Shown here piece after piece: positions 16,801-25,286 of a stretch of DNA of 44,291 bases (the first letter of the stretch is position 1; each line of letters begins with the position of its first letter). Below the pieces are notes generated by a model. That model was not told the DNA's origin and made no database searches. It saw only the letters and a list, made by a program, of their open reading frames with translations. The stretch spans positions 1-44,291 of IMG/VR virus record IMGVR_UViG_3300028558_000043; one strand, 5' to 3'. Origin of the DNA: a virus. The translations under genes were made by a program, and so were the position numbers.

Positions 16801-17592
16801 CGATGTTTTATCAGTTGCATAATTTGTAACAAATGTGTCAATTATGTTTGACGCGTTAAGAACGTATGAACTGTCATGAAGATTAAAATGTTGTTTTGTG
16901 TCATTTATTGTTACCAATAATTGATTTAAAGTCTGCAATTTTAAGCGCAATGACAACAAATTTTTATAAAAATCATTGCTTGTTTTATCACATACTTGTG
17001 ACAAATTTGCATTAATTTCTTTTAAACTTTCTACCATTGATGAGATGTTATCAAATAACAAATTTCTAACTTGCATTTGTGTGTTTACAAATTTGCCAGC
17101 AGACGTCATAAACAACGTTACATCATTGTCTGAAGAACTATGTTGTTGATACGCATCATTGTTGAATATTGGCAAAAAATCTATTACAGATAATATCTCA
17201 GGACGTTCTTGTGAAACATTTGTCAAACTTTCATATTCAGATTTTATTTTTTCTGAAAAGATTTTTTGATTTGTTGTTTTTATCGTCGGAAAAGTCAACG
17301 ATATCGTATTATACTTGTTCTCAAGTGGAGATAATGTATAAACGTCATCAGACAAAATAAAATCAATTATTTGTTTTAAATTAACATTTTTTATTAAATC
17401 GATTGATTGATCATTGAAGTGTAACAATGACGGAGAAATTGGAACTTCATGAGCAGAAACTCCACCAAGCGAATTTAGGCTTGGCGTTGCATTTGATAAC
17501 ACAATGCCACTCACATCATTCACAGGTTGTATTTGAATGTTGCCTAACGACGTTGCCGACCCGTTCGTAGATAACGTTTGTTGAAGTGTCAT
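13837..17592 (-). CDS. Very large virion protein (1251 aa), unknown fold
   Basis: A 1251-residue protein very rich in Asn, Ser, Thr, Leu and Ile, with almost no Trp; long stretches look helical (for example LLSLRLKLQTLNQLLVTIND). No motif I can name. Its start overlaps the stop of the 777-aa gene by 4 bases (ATGA) and it ends 17 bases before the next virion gene, so it belongs to the same operon. The size and position suggest a baseplate or tail component; a tape-measure role is possible because of the helical character but is not supported by a specific motif. Confidence 0.6.
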   Translation of the reverse strand: MTLQQTLSTNGSATSLGNIQIQPVNDVSGIVLSNATPSLNSLGGVSAHEVPISPSLLHFNDQSIDLIKNVNLKQIIDFILSDDVYTLSPLENKYNTISLTFPTIKTTNQKIFSEKIKSEYESLTNVSQERPEILSVIDFLPIFNNDAYQQHSSSDNDVTLFMTSAGKFVNTQMQVRNLLFDNISSMVESLKEINANLSQVCDKTSNDFYKNLLSLRLKLQTLNQLLVTINDTKQHFNLHDSSYVLNASNIIDTFVTNYATDKTSVDQLKTLNINYGFRIKSLIDVFVKLGYVEQVVKTNFSSTKMWLQLLSEYKTILSYHSLDLLELDHTTQKNDVSATTITSTTNTLFYVINNNIATANDFIVTKTSSDLTTNVADILSTYNSLYSTTFKTNIIKISALLFFLSKEYRLSFGISENADLLLNSYNYTVKKSDFTSKLPENIAVFDQIFGTQKNITALPTNTNSISALSQTSSTNKNVLTFETQQLNTGNNSFLAGGEYYINNADVLDTTKILNFSTLLDNTLQTFCKTAVALDFVYSNYANTTDYAFALNNPANLFSLIFLRFQTFTIANDPLCPVFALANKNAQLKSALFLYTMYVINNINVTKELFDEITRIIQNTTTDISKTLKTVPDSNLLITNDAIEGMLFDGTNVISLLREIFSGVMAAYDAVMSDLHTSYGGLSNLTIYMVIFDIVVTLCDGLATNAIIGKTFISSLVQQSALTYVLSPTNVFDENFVVSIIGKLNEEIATSQLMFYSVYAIITNLQSSVKNYINNVNVGNIANTVQDIADLIGGDKQKYLMSTQQIYLLNNSLLDIFEKFTINTTNVKSLDDFLVSSMFRASFYNVFSDPTFTSKKGSNKKLFTVGVPAGLSDSLRQQTNVQNLTSYKDKQIDLINLCVYKIDITYDDIVYKPQKFLFDLSRFTPRNDTLYLQNSNKTLLDVVKSIPTRDASIVNDSSNVQYYSPSNTSLTAAFDATYDFLNSEQKYQIAKNHVLSLMIDHYVRFLTGVSVSEDSFTMGDVEKLIDTTLVRQLIDAYVMLSTSTTITTNEASGGVFFSNVIQSNNVQSNSAQNQTSLAMQQALLSANSSLTHVSQNIFDAVVHGIRTIGSMSYSLTSLSDKIKCSKKLLMPKMFDRIFNVAVDPDDFEIDVQETNKSHAGTQTLLQLISTGDIVATLPNTATKVPTQLAVNNVKSLAEGTATNKYTFTSKDKNAGDPTFEKYFVTIEMFGDNTASSIQLVPTLSNNPLPAPA

Positions 17593-19922
17593 AGGCTCTC
17601 CACAATGATTGAATTTGTGTACACAACAGTTCCAATTGTATAATCATTGTATACCGGAACAATTCCATATCGTAATTCACCAATATTATTTCTTGTCAAC
17701 GAATGAATAAATTGACAATTTTCAGATTGTGAATGTACTCTTCCAACGATCGTTTTTACATTAACGTTGTTTAATGTCACTATGAAATGATCAATTGATG
17801 CTATGTCTGTCGCTCTCCACGAGATCAAAATCGTACGACTATCAACGCGTTCTAACAATAACGACGCCCTAGTTGACGCTTCGGTATTAAACGAGGCGTT
17901 CATTGTGACTATGTTTCCCACTGCACCATATGACATTTGATCTTTTGCATTTAAACGCTTTATTCCTTCTTTGGAATACAGTGTGCCATTGTCTAACGAC
18001 AATGGATTTAAATACTTTGCAGGACTGTAACTGAACGACTTTTGCGTCTCTTTGTCAGTCGCAGTTTCTGTTAAATCATAAAATAAAGTGTCAGACGCAC
18101 GCAGCAAAGGCATAACTTCATATCGATACGTGTGTGTTGGCAGAAGTGCTTTTACAGAATTATTTTTCGAAAAAGCTTTATCAGAAAATTTATTTGTAGT
18201 GATAATTCCAAAATCAGATCGTTCCCCCGTTGTGAGATCAACACGTTGTATGTTGTGTGCGATCAAAACGTTTAGCGCAGATCTTGTTGCTATCAACAAA
18301 TCATCGTATTGAGTTATTCCTGCGGCCTCTAATAACGCTTTTGTGTTTGAATTATCAGTATCAGACACATTTGTTGAGACGTCAAACGAAACATCAACCA
18401 ATCCCGAATTTACTTGAACGTTTTGTATTGTTGTAAAAACTTTGTCAACCTCTGATTTTATGTACTCAATTATACACGAACCAACAACTTCTTTTTCTCC
18501 TGTAGCGTATGTTAATCTTGCAGCATATTCATACACGTTACCTTTACTAACATTATTGTCAACAACTATAACATTATGTAAAATACTAAATTCATTTTTA
18601 ATAAAATGCACGTTTTGATCTACACTTTTATAATCACTTTCGTTATAAGTCAAATTTTTGACTACGATTTCAACGCTTACAACACTTACAGGAATGTGAT
18701 TTGCTTGTATTTTTATTCCATTCTCAATTTGCAACGCATTTAAAACTATCGTTTTTTCATTAATGTGAAATCGAGGTGTAACAACAACATTTGTAAATGT
18801 GTCACTAATAATCTGATTATTTGCTGAAATAATTCTGTAAATTATGAATGAATTTGTACACTCATCAACAGGAATTCGAATTTTTTCAGATTTATTCAAA
18901 TTATACGTTCCAAGCAAAAAATACCCGTTTGTATCATTTACTATTACAGTTGAAACATTTTTTCTGTAAACTATTATTGAATTTGCTTTTTTATCATTTT
19001 GTATAATTTCAATGAATGATGTATTTTGTGATGAACGCTTGAAAAACACACTAGGTTCGATCGTCGGCGTAGAAAATAGTTGTATATATTTTCTTGTATC
19101 TAAATCTTTTGTGATTGTGTCAATAACCATCGATGACGTATTGGTCAAATCAAATTTGATGTAAAGTTTTGATGTCAACAATTGTTTTCTTTGAACTACT
19201 ATTTTTGTAAAAATAACAATTGTGTCATCTGGTTCGTTGACGAGCGAATACCCAATTGTTGATATTTGTTCAGGAAAAATGTAATAATCCTGTAATTTTT
19301 TTATTGATGACAAATTATCAATTTTGACATTGCTGGAAATTCCTGACACGCTTTCATTTGCTGAAATTGCAGTATTTGGCAAATTGACTACATTCGATGG
19401 ATCAACACCGTCATGTAATAAATTGTTGATAAAAGTTTCTGCACTTGAAATTGAATACTTTGTTACTCCTTGAGGAAACGTTAACGTTGGAACTTGTGCA
19501 GCGTTCTGAACAAGACTTAATTTTGTTTTTTGAAGCAAAAATATGTCATTCTTTGAATATCCAGAGTTAACATCTGATAATATCGCATTATTAACGTATG
19601 CTGACACATCAGAAGTTTTAGACGCTAAAATATATTGTTTCTGATCACTGATTGACTTTTTTACATTAGTCACGTATGTTAACAACGAAGGAACTACGTT
19701 TTGTGCGTTTTGTGCATTTGTAACAGATGGAATTGTTACAGCGTCAATTGCGCGAGAATAAACGTTAATATGTACTTTCAACGCATTTTTGTGAATGACA
19801 TTAACTTGTGAAACACTATACGCGAACTCAAATGTTAACGTATCTGTATCAAGTGCAATAAGACGTGCAAACGTATTATCAACATTTAACAACTTTGTCT
19901 TTGCAAATGTATAATACGTCAT
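17589..19922 (-). CDS. Virion structural protein with FN3-like C-terminus (777 aa)
   Basis: A beta-rich protein in tight overlap (ATGA) with both neighbours. The last ~100 residues (SRTILISWRATDIASIDHFI onward, ending in VVYTNSIIVESL) look like a fibronectin III-type domain, as in the 599-aa protein of the same operon. Earlier segments (KNLTYNES, YEYAARLTYA) may be further such domains. No signal peptide or catalytic motif. Probably part of the tail or baseplate. Confidence 0.62.
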   Translation of the reverse strand: MTYYTFAKTKLLNVDNTFARLIALDTDTLTFEFAYSVSQVNVIHKNALKVHINVYSRAIDAVTIPSVTNAQNAQNVVPSLLTYVTNVKKSISDQKQYILASKTSDVSAYVNNAILSDVNSGYSKNDIFLLQKTKLSLVQNAAQVPTLTFPQGVTKYSISSAETFINNLLHDGVDPSNVVNLPNTAISANESVSGISSNVKIDNLSSIKKLQDYYIFPEQISTIGYSLVNEPDDTIVIFTKIVVQRKQLLTSKLYIKFDLTNTSSMVIDTITKDLDTRKYIQLFSTPTIEPSVFFKRSSQNTSFIEIIQNDKKANSIIVYRKNVSTVIVNDTNGYFLLGTYNLNKSEKIRIPVDECTNSFIIYRIISANNQIISDTFTNVVVTPRFHINEKTIVLNALQIENGIKIQANHIPVSVVSVEIVVKNLTYNESDYKSVDQNVHFIKNEFSILHNVIVVDNNVSKGNVYEYAARLTYATGEKEVVGSCIIEYIKSEVDKVFTTIQNVQVNSGLVDVSFDVSTNVSDTDNSNTKALLEAAGITQYDDLLIATRSALNVLIAHNIQRVDLTTGERSDFGIITTNKFSDKAFSKNNSVKALLPTHTYRYEVMPLLRASDTLFYDLTETATDKETQKSFSYSPAKYLNPLSLDNGTLYSKEGIKRLNAKDQMSYGAVGNIVTMNASFNTEASTRASLLLERVDSRTILISWRATDIASIDHFIVTLNNVNVKTIVGRVHSQSENCQFIHSLTRNNIGELRYGIVPVYNDYTIGTVVYTNSIIVESL

Positions 19923-20893
19923 GAAAACACCATTGTGAACAAGTGAACGAACGTGTTGACGTTATTTCTATCAGTAAAGACTTTTCCAATAAAGAAATAC
20001 TTTTTGTTCCCAATTACACCAAAATCGACTGCGTCGAGCTTTTTCATTGTGTCATTTGTAACCTCAAAAAATTGTATCATTAGTCTATTATTTTTTGATG
20101 TTGGTTCAAAATATACTTCTTTTGAAAGACCACGATGATCATAGTACAATAACTCGTTGTCAATTTGATCAGACGTAACAGAATTATTCTGAATTCTGCC
20201 TAATGGTTTGTAATGACCTAACCACGTGTTTTTTGTTTTGTTTATGTCAGACGTGTCAATTGCATTGTTTTGAGCCTTGTTGATTGGTGGCAAAAACTTA
20301 AAATTATCTAAGTTGCTAAACCTCACGTCGTTAAAAATGCTATCAAGTGACGTCAAATTTGTTGTTTCTGTTCCGAAGGGAACAGGGTTATTATTACTAA
20401 TCGTGAACGTAATTTCTTTGTTACTGACACCAAACCCATCTTCATCAAAAACCTTATCAAACGTTCCCACAAGCTGTAACTTCGAAAAGTTATCAACAGA
20501 CGACGCAAGTAAATCGTCTGCCAACGACGCAAATTCATCGCCTGTATAATACACCGGAGAATAATCTCCTGCAAGAAAACTGCTCGTTACAGGCAAAAAG
20601 CTGTATGCCTGTCCGGCTTTTACATGCACGTTTGACGAATTTCCAAACGGCATTATTTTTCCGCTATCATCTGCCTCTAACGTGATCTGATCTTGTGGCA
20701 GACAAGAACTCTCAAGATAAATTCTTGAAGTTGCATCCTGCGTTCCACTTACAATGTCTGCTTTGTAAAAAGTGTGACAATCAGTGAACGACACGTATCG
20801 TATCTTTAACTTTCCTTCAGAAAGTTGTTCACGTCCTTGCTGCGTGATGATGGTATCTAGGATGCGCGTCTTGTTGTCTAAAATACCCGACAC
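19919..20893 (-). CDS. First virion protein of the 20893-12020 operon (324 aa)
   Basis: The N-terminus (MSGILDNKTRILDTIITQQG then REQLSEGKLKIRYVSFTD) aligns by eye with the 238-aa protein at 10385-11101 and with a family of tail/baseplate proteins in T4-like phages. It starts at GTG; alignment with the paralogue supports this start. There is no Shine-Dalgarno: a TATAAA box ends 2 bases before the GTG, within a promoter-like block shared with the 5059 gene. The stop overlaps the next start (ATGA). Confidence 0.68.
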   Translation of the reverse strand: MSGILDNKTRILDTIITQQGREQLSEGKLKIRYVSFTDCHTFYKADIVSGTQDATSRIYLESSCLPQDQITLEADDSGKIMPFGNSSNVHVKAGQAYSFLPVTSSFLAGDYSPVYYTGDEFASLADDLLASSVDNFSKLQLVGTFDKVFDEDGFGVSNKEITFTISNNNPVPFGTETTNLTSLDSIFNDVRFSNLDNFKFLPPINKAQNNAIDTSDINKTKNTWLGHYKPLGRIQNNSVTSDQIDNELLYYDHRGLSKEVYFEPTSKNNRLMIQFFEVTNDTMKKLDAVDFGVIGNKKYFFIGKVFTDRNNVNTFVHLFTMVFS

Positions 20894-20895
20894 AA

Positions 20896-20916
20896 TTTAT
20901 AAGTATGAAGTGACGT
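20896..20916 (-). promoter_or_regulatory. Putative late promoter of the main virion operon
   Basis: Minus-strand ACGTCAC, 4 bases, then ATACTTATAAATT immediately before the GTG start at 20893. It shares the ACGTCAC and TACTTATAA blocks with the element at 5065-5085. The box is so close to the start that any transcript must have almost no leader. Confidence 0.5.
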
Positions 20917-20919
20917 TAA

Positions 20920-21261
20920 CTACGTTACACTCGCAAAAAACTTGATAATCTCATCAGATACATCACTTATAGAAGGATTTTCAAGATACGTACAAATATC
21001 TTCATCAGTGTTTGTATTAAGTGCGAAAAACATTGTCAATTCGTCATTAAAGTCTACAGATATTTCCCAATCGCCAATTGTCCATTCTATTGAAACACCG
21101 CAATTTAGCATTGGAAAAATTGATGGTACATCTATGTTTTTTGACATTACGTCAATCAACACACTTTTGACAAAATCAATTGTTTTCTCGCTTATTTTTC
21201 CAATTGCATCATGATGCCAATCAGCAAAAAGTGCACGAATTTCTTCTAAACGATTTATCAT
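20920..21261 (-). CDS. Hypothetical acidic protein (113 aa)
   Basis: An acidic 113-residue protein with no signal sequence and no motif I recognise; 'VSIEWTIGDWEISVDF' suggests a small alpha/beta fold. The start overlaps the stop of the PhoH gene (ATGA), so the two are co-translated and probably co-transcribed, and it ends 27 bases before the late-operon start codon. Confidence 0.7.
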   Translation of the reverse strand: MINRLEEIRALFADWHHDAIGKISEKTIDFVKSVLIDVMSKNIDVPSIFPMLNCGVSIEWTIGDWEISVDFNDELTMFFALNTNTDEDICTYLENPSISDVSDEIIKFFASVT

Positions 21262-22583
21262 AAAATGTCCGCAGCAAGAGTCGCAAGTTTTCCACGTTCG
21301 CCTTTTAAGAGTGTAATATGTGCAGCAAGTGGTTGATCTTTAAATTTTTCTGCAACATGTGTAAGTCCGTTTGAGAACATGTCAACATTAACATTATCGA
21401 TTTGTGAACTATCTCCTGTGCACACGACCTTTGATCCTTCACCAACACGTGTTAAAATCGTCTTTAACTCATGTAACGTTATGTTCTGACACTCGTCTAC
21501 GATAATGTATGCGTTTGGAATTGATCTACCACGAATGTACGTGATTGCTTCAATCTCAATTTCACCCTTTTTCATCATCGTGTCAAGCATCATATTGTGC
21601 TTTGAATTTTTTGCGCTCATCAAAAATCCAATGTTGTCACGGATAGGAGCAATCCATGGCTCCATTTTTTCTTCCATTGTACCGGGTAAAAATCCGATAT
21701 CTTTTCCAAGTGGTTGAATTGGACGAGTGACAATGATTTTTGAATATTTCTTTTCTCCTAACAATTTTAATCCTGCCGCAAGAGCAAGTAATGTTTTTCC
21801 ACAACCCGCTTTGCCTGTTAATGTCACAAGCTTCACATCATTATCTAACAACATGTCCAACGCTAACGCTTGTTCCTTATTCCTTGATCGTAAGCCATAC
21901 ACATCACCAATTTTTGCAATTGGCACTATCACGTCTTTTGACGACGCAATTGGCTTACACTTTGCAAGAACAGACCTGATAGTCTTGCCATGTTCATCTT
22001 CACTTTTTAGCACAACTGCCTGATTTGGATACAACGAACAATATTCGCTCAAATCCAAGAAATTATCATCATAAAACGCCTGAACGATGTCATCAGAAAC
22101 AACCTGTACTTTTACACCCGTATATAATTTATCTTCAGTGTCTGTCACACGTAAGTGTTTGTAATCTTCACACTTAATTCCCAAGACATCACACTTGATG
22201 CGCATGTTGATGTCTTTTGATATCAAAACTGGTGATAAACTGTGCAATCCCAACGTCAAAGCAATTATTACATTATCTGCTTTTTTCTCATGTTGCATTT
22301 CAATGGGCAAATTTTGCCACATTTCGTTGTTTGTGAGTACAATTCGAAGTGTTCCACCACAACGTAACTTCACTCCGTCAACAAGTGAACCTTCTTCTCT
22401 AAGCTCGTCCAATAGTCTATTTGCAAGCCTCGCATTTTTACCGACATCATCTTGACGCGTCTTGAACTTATCTAACTCTTCCAACACTATCATTGGAATG
22501 ATCACGTTGTTGTCTTCAAACGCAAACAACGCATTTGCATCGCTCAGTAAGACGTTAGTGTCCAAAACATACGTTTTCTCCAC
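21258..22583 (-). CDS. phoH: PIN-PhoH protein (PhoH2-type ATPase/RNase)
   Basis: A two-domain protein. Residues 1-~140 form a PIN ribonuclease domain with the expected acidic residues (VLDTN D8, EELD E35/E36, KKADN D103, SKD D124). Residues ~235-441 form a PhoH ATPase: Walker A GKAGCGKT (257-264), TRPIQPLGKDIGFLPG, Walker B IIVDECQN (D363, E364), and TGDSSQID. This fused form is known as PhoH2 and has been linked to RNA unwinding and cleavage; in phages its role is unsettled. It starts at GTG with a weak AGG upstream. The 59-base gap before it is shared with a divergent plus-strand gene. Confidence 0.93.
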   Translation of the reverse strand: MEKTYVLDTNVLLSDANALFAFEDNNVIIPMIVLEELDKFKTRQDDVGKNARLANRLLDELREEGSLVDGVKLRCGGTLRIVLTNNEMWQNLPIEMQHEKKADNVIIALTLGLHSLSPVLISKDINMRIKCDVLGIKCEDYKHLRVTDTEDKLYTGVKVQVVSDDIVQAFYDDNFLDLSEYCSLYPNQAVVLKSEDEHGKTIRSVLAKCKPIASSKDVIVPIAKIGDVYGLRSRNKEQALALDMLLDNDVKLVTLTGKAGCGKTLLALAAGLKLLGEKKYSKIIVTRPIQPLGKDIGFLPGTMEEKMEPWIAPIRDNIGFLMSAKNSKHNMMLDTMMKKGEIEIEAITYIRGRSIPNAYIIVDECQNITLHELKTILTRVGEGSKVVCTGDSSQIDNVNVDMFSNGLTHVAEKFKDQPLAAHITLLKGERGKLATLAADIL

Positions 22584-22642
22584 GTGAGCCTGCTTTCTTT
22601 GTTGTACCAGTGCACAACTTGTCTTAGTATTAAATATACCCT

Positions 22643-22870
22643 ATGACAACGTGTTATTCACACTGTTCGACAAATAATGTCTCCTGTAAAAATACATCAT
22701 GCAAACAATGGTGCAATTTCTCTGAAAATTACAATTGCATGATAATTGCAATCAATAATGGTCCACACACTCTTCACGACATTGGAAAAGCAATTGGAAA
22801 TAATCGCATAAGCACAGGTCAGCAAGAAAAAGAAATCATCAATAAAATCTGTAAATTCATTACTTCGTAG
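22643..22870 (+). CDS. Small Cys-rich protein with sigma-4/HTH-like segment (75 aa)
   Basis: The N-terminal half has six Cys residues (CSTNNVSCKNTSC, WC, NC), probably binding metal. The C-terminal half (GPHTLHDIGKAIGNNRISTG) resembles the helix-turn-helix of sigma region 4-like proteins ('TL.EIG...G.s...') found in marine T4-like phages. A regulator is plausible. No Shine-Dalgarno: a TAAATA box ends 6 bases before the ATG. It is divergent from phoH and overlaps the end of the next minus-strand gene by 11 bases. Confidence 0.72.
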   Translation: MTTCYSHCSTNNVSCKNTSCKQWCNFSENYNCMIIAINNGPHTLHDIGKAIGNNRISTGQQEKEIINKICKFITS

Positions 22871-23252
22871 TTTTCTTATTTCTGCGACGGCCTACGTTGA
22901 CGACACCCGCTTCGTCAGCAATTGGAGTTTCGACTGTTTCGTCAACTGTTTGACTTTCATCTGCTTCCACAGTCTGATCAACAACTTCGTCTGCAACTAC
23001 AATGGGTGTAACCACTAGTTCATCACACCAAACAGTTTGTGATGTTTCGTCATGCGACATTTTTAATCGTCCATTGTTACCAATTGTATGCGACTTTGTC
23101 GGATCTAAGTGTAGATCTGCTATGTCAGCCAACACAGATCGACGAGCCTTTAACCTACCGTCTTTACCTGTGACAGTGTGAGGTTTTGAAGGATCTAAGC
23201 GTAGATCAATTATATCAGCCAACACTGCGCGATGGGTGCGTAAATTTGCCAT
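22860..23252 (-). CDS. Hypothetical protein with two 28-residue repeats
   Basis: The first half is two copies of the motif 'R.VLADI.DL.LDP.K.HT....GRLK' (residues ~5-33 and ~34-61 from the chosen start). The second half is a low-complexity acidic tail (EADESQTVDETVETP) ending in a basic patch (GRRRNKKTTK). I chose the start MANLRTHR at 23250-23252, which follows the upstream stop with GAGA in front; an ATG 18 bases earlier is possible but lies inside the upstream gene. The repeat is not one I recognise. Confidence 0.7.
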   Translation of the reverse strand: MANLRTHRAVLADIIDLRLDPSKPHTVTGKDGRLKARRSVLADIADLHLDPTKSHTIGNNGRLKMSHDETSQTVWCDELVVTPIVVADEVVDQTVEADESQTVDETVETPIADEAGVVNVGRRRNKKTTK

Positions 23253-23256
23253 GTTT

Positions 23257-23604
23257 TTAATTATTCTCATTATTAATTTTTGGTTTCTTAATGTACTTCA
23301 CCCTATTTACAGTTTTAATTCCGTTCTCTTCACGATACTTACGGCGTCGATTGATAGACTGTTTGTTGCGTTTTGTCGTCTCGCGTATCAACACCATCAC
23401 AACGTTTTTTATGTTACGTAACCCAACTCGTGAACGTCTACCGGCAACTATACTGCCATTCGCACACTTTGCAACGTCTAGGCGAATTGCTGCGACGGTA
23501 TCTTCAATGACGCGCCACATTGACATGATGCTCACCTGATCATCATTGTCAGGATCATTTTCAACCAAATCGTACTTTAGAACTTTGTGTTTTAGTCTTG
23601 GCAT
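23257..23604 (-). CDS. Small basic protein, possibly nucleic-acid binding (115 aa)
   Basis: A 115-aa protein with an acidic first third and a strongly basic remainder (AGRRSRVGLRNIKN, ETTKRNKQSINRRRKYREEN). The 'aGRRsRvgLr.i' stretch resembles small DNA-binding or histone-like proteins of T4-like phages, without firm assignment. GGAG precedes the ATG by 8 bases. It lies 3 bases after the helicase gene ends and the repeat-protein gene follows directly, so the three genes form one transcription unit. Confidence 0.65.
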   Translation of the reverse strand: MPRLKHKVLKYDLVENDPDNDDQVSIMSMWRVIEDTVAAIRLDVAKCANGSIVAGRRSRVGLRNIKNVVMVLIRETTKRNKQSINRRRKYREENGIKTVNRVKYIKKPKINNENN

Positions 23605-23607
23605 AGT

Positions 23608-25269
23608 TTACTCCACAACGAGAAGCTGAACGAAATCAGCAGGAAACATGTGTTTATTTTGAGCGTAAAAACGCTTCCAATCACTATCTAAAATATAACT
23701 CACCGCAAAATCTTTTTCATTCCTAACTGATCTTCCAAGCGATTGAACAATCGTCTTTGCAGTTTGGTATGCATACCATTCTTTATCTTTTTCCATACGT
23801 TTTAGTGTGACCTTATCTTTTAAATAAGGAAACGGAATTTTACAAAGAATTTGAAATCTACTATTATCGTCAAATAAATCTATTCCCTCTGTCATTGAGG
23901 GTGATGTCAAAACTGTTGGTTTATTTGATTTTATGTGTTGCTTCAACACAGCGTCTCTATTCTCAGAATTATGCAACAATATTCTATCAGAATTCAAATT
24001 GTCTCTCAAAAATGTTGCAATTTTATAATTCTGACAGTGGCAAATGCCCTTGACGTCTTTGTGACGTTCTAATAACATTTTGACTGCCTCTGCGAGAACA
24101 GGTAACGTGTTGTCAATACATTTAAACGACATGCTACCAACAGGAATTACGTGAATTTGTCTGTTCTCTATAGGAAAAGGTGATGGTGCGGTGTAAAATT
24201 CAGCATCTTTTGGATTAATACCAACAGATCGACAGTACGCATCTTTGTTCATTATCGTCGCTGACATCAATAACACGTGATCAGTGCCATACTTGTACAA
24301 ATAATCTTCACAAAAAGGCGACACGTCGACCGGTTTGAACTCATAACGACGTAATTTTTTGTCTCCCACCTGCACGTCGACAACGTTCATCACCCAATTA
24401 TCAGGTTCATATGCTTCAATGAAACGATTGATTTTACATATGTGCTTGTCAAGCATCTCAAACTGCTTGCTATTTGCTGTCTCAACTGTCAAGTCTTCTG
24501 ACGCAGCAATTTCAATCTCAATCTGCTTTTCGAGAGCTTTTATTTTTCTGCTCAATGATGGCTTGTAATTTTTCTTCACCCAATCAAAAACTTCTTCCTG
24601 CGTTGCAGCGCGCTTTGAAAATTTACAATTCAACACGTCCTTAGCGAACTTTTCAGAAAACGTAATTTCAACAAATGACGATAACGTGTTCTCGAGGGCG
24701 TGAGCTTCGTCTACTACGACTAACGATCTTGGTTCAAGTTGATGTGCATACTTTGTTTCTGCAAGAAAATACGAAAAATTCGTCACACCAATGTCTGCAT
24801 TCAAAAAATCTTGTTTCGCTAACGTATATGGACATCGATTTTTACACGTGTTGTAAAATTCAGTTCCTTGTAACTTTTCTTTCAAAGCTTTTAAAATACG
24901 TTTACTTTCACTACACTTTTGTGTTGGGTTGTAAGCACACGTGTAATTACTTGCAGACGATATTTCTCTGATGAGATTTCTATTCTTTGGGCCAAAGTCT
25001 CGAGTGTACTGTGATACCAAGACTTTTTGCGTGCTCAAAACGTATGAACCGAGCGCGTAATTAACTTTCAAATGTGTACTTGCACGTAAAAATCTCGCAA
25101 CAGTTATTCCAATTGCAGACTTTCCGACACCAACTGCACACTCAAGCACACAAAACTTCTTTTTCTTGTTCAAGAACGCATCAAGAACAAAATTTATCGC
25201 ATCCTTCTGTTGAGGACGAATATTATCATATGGAAAATACTGTTTCCAGTCGTCAACTATTATATTCAC
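23608..25269 (-). CDS. DinG/XPD-like superfamily 2 helicase with Fe-S cysteines
   Basis: Walker A AVGVGKS (45-51), DEAH box VVVDEAH (187-190), SATIMNK (motif III region), and the C-terminal helicase motifs TSPSMTEGIDLFDD and QSLGRSVRNEKD (motif VI). Between Walker A and DEAH are four cysteines in the C-x7-C...C-x3-C arrangement (C111, C119, C142, C146) expected for the 4Fe-4S cluster of XPD/DinG/Rad3 helicases. These enzymes unwind DNA 5' to 3' and act in repair and in resolving secondary structure. At 553 aa it is shorter than E. coli DinG (716) but has all core motifs. It starts at GTG with a TAATAT box exactly 6 bases upstream and no Shine-Dalgarno. Confidence 0.9.
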   Translation of the reverse strand: MNIIVDDWKQYFPYDNIRPQQKDAINFVLDAFLNKKKKFCVLECAVGVGKSAIGITVARFLRASTHLKVNYALGSYVLSTQKVLVSQYTRDFGPKNRNLIREISSASNYTCAYNPTQKCSESKRILKALKEKLQGTEFYNTCKNRCPYTLAKQDFLNADIGVTNFSYFLAETKYAHQLEPRSLVVVDEAHALENTLSSFVEITFSEKFAKDVLNCKFSKRAATQEEVFDWVKKNYKPSLSRKIKALEKQIEIEIAASEDLTVETANSKQFEMLDKHICKINRFIEAYEPDNWVMNVVDVQVGDKKLRRYEFKPVDVSPFCEDYLYKYGTDHVLLMSATIMNKDAYCRSVGINPKDAEFYTAPSPFPIENRQIHVIPVGSMSFKCIDNTLPVLAEAVKMLLERHKDVKGICHCQNYKIATFLRDNLNSDRILLHNSENRDAVLKQHIKSNKPTVLTSPSMTEGIDLFDDNSRFQILCKIPFPYLKDKVTLKRMEKDKEWYAYQTAKTIVQSLGRSVRNEKDFAVSYILDSDWKRFYAQNKHMFPADFVQLLVVE

Positions 25270-25286
25270 AAAATTATATTACCATA

